Source of the DNA: Eubacterium sp. | Lineage (GTDB): Bacteria > Bacillota > Clostridia > Oscillospirales > Acutalibacteraceae | Direction: 5' to 3' | Assembly (NCBI GenBank): GCA_029059925.1 | Contig: JAIDVA010000403.1 | Span: 1 to 6,415, forward strand | Length of the DNA: 6,415 nucleotides | Shown: positions 6,154-6,415 of the stretch, piece by piece | How positions within the stretch are numbered: the first letter of the stretch is position 1 | Layout: the number at the start of each line of letters is the position of its first letter | Program-made: the position numbers and the translations under genes | The notes under the pieces: generated by a model | Told to the model about the DNA's origin: nothing | Database searches by the model: none | The model's input: only the letters and a program-made list of their open reading frames with translations

Positions 6154-6393
6154 TATATCCTGAAAATAAGGCTTTTTGCGAATAGCATTCACCTTAACAG
6201 TCTTATTTAAATCTTTTTTTATCTGCTGCTCAATCCATTCCACACAGCGGTGCAGAATCAGGCACTTTGAGCACTCACCCCTAAAAACAAGTGAAAGCTC
6301 ATTCCCCTCAAGTGAGACAAACTCTACCCAGCCGCCATCACCCTGCAGCTTAGGCTGTAAAACATTTTCAACATAATTTTGTACTTTATTCAT
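6151..6393 (-). CDS. NifU C-terminal-domain-like protein (80 aa), first visible gene of operon
   Basis: A small soluble protein that matches the NifU C-terminal (Nfu-type) domain, which in other proteins holds a transient Fe-S cluster at a CxxC motif for delivery to apo-enzymes. Seen here: VLQPKLQGDGGWVEFVSLEG (11-30), corresponding to the family's RPxLxxDGGxVELVxVxxG, then FRGECSKC (37-44) with C41 and C44 in the position of the family's GxCxxC. A helix, VEWIEQQIKKDL (51-62), follows. Differences from typical Nfu domains are leucine where proline usually follows CxxC, an extra cysteine (C50) and a short basic/aromatic tail (KKPYFQDI). The start is ATG 6393 with GGAGG at 6399-6403, 5 nt upstream. 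It is the gene just before the mannosidase, 15 bases away. The operon promoter and any earlier genes lie beyond the right edge. The fold assignment is fairly firm; Fe-S function in this context is inferred. Confidence 0.8.
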   Translation of the reverse strand: MNKVQNYVENVLQPKLQGDGGWVEFVSLEGNELSLVFRGECSKCLILHRCVEWIEQQIKKDLNKTVKVNAIRKKPYFQDI

Positions 6394-6415
6394 AACGTCC
6401 TCCGAAATAAAAAAG

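Overview
The window is AT-rich, tightly packed bacterial DNA. It suggests an anaerobic, low-GC Firmicute, most likely a gut-type clostridium. The grounds are strong GGAGG-type ribosome binding sites, a stand-alone clostridial-style rubredoxin, a fused Na/Pi cotransporter-PhoU protein, a membrane protein of the Firmicutes PF06541/DUF1113 type and a cytosolic GH38 alpha-mannosidase. This assignment is an inference from protein families; there is no rRNA or other taxonomic marker. I see no tRNA, rRNA, CRISPR array, insertion sequence, phage gene or attachment site.

Layout from left to right. (1) Positions 1-218, minus strand: the N-terminal 72 codons of a CCA-adding tRNA nucleotidyltransferase, cut by the window edge, with a good extended -10 promoter in the 60-bp gap to its right. 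(2) 279-644, plus strand: a small four-helix membrane protein. (3) 637-684: a perfect 20-bp hairpin that holds the stop codons of both converging genes and probably ends both transcripts. (4) 667-2415, minus strand: an Na/Pi cotransporter with a C-terminal PhoU-like domain. (5) 2416-2598: a 183-bp divergent regulatory region. (6) 2599-2757, plus strand: a 52-residue rubredoxin. (7) 2782-2811: a second shared terminator between converging units. (8) 2822-6393, minus strand: a three-gene operon read from right to left, consisting of a NifU C-terminal-domain-like protein (80 aa), a GH38 alpha-mannosidase (975 aa) and an unrecognised single-span membrane protein (129 aa). The first junction has the stop codon abutting the next Shine-Dalgarno sequence; the second is a 4-base ATGA overlap.

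How the genes relate. Most of the window is housekeeping: tRNA 3'-end maturation, phosphate uptake and electron transfer. The one grouping not explained by known pathways is the operon, which couples a small Fe-S-scaffold-like protein and an orphan membrane protein to a mannose-glycan hydrolase. The sequence gives no direct evidence of a new defence, mobile or RNA system. The most useful leads are this operon, the divergent regulatory region with a PerR-like site over the rubredoxin -10 box, and the altered metal-site motif of the mannosidase.
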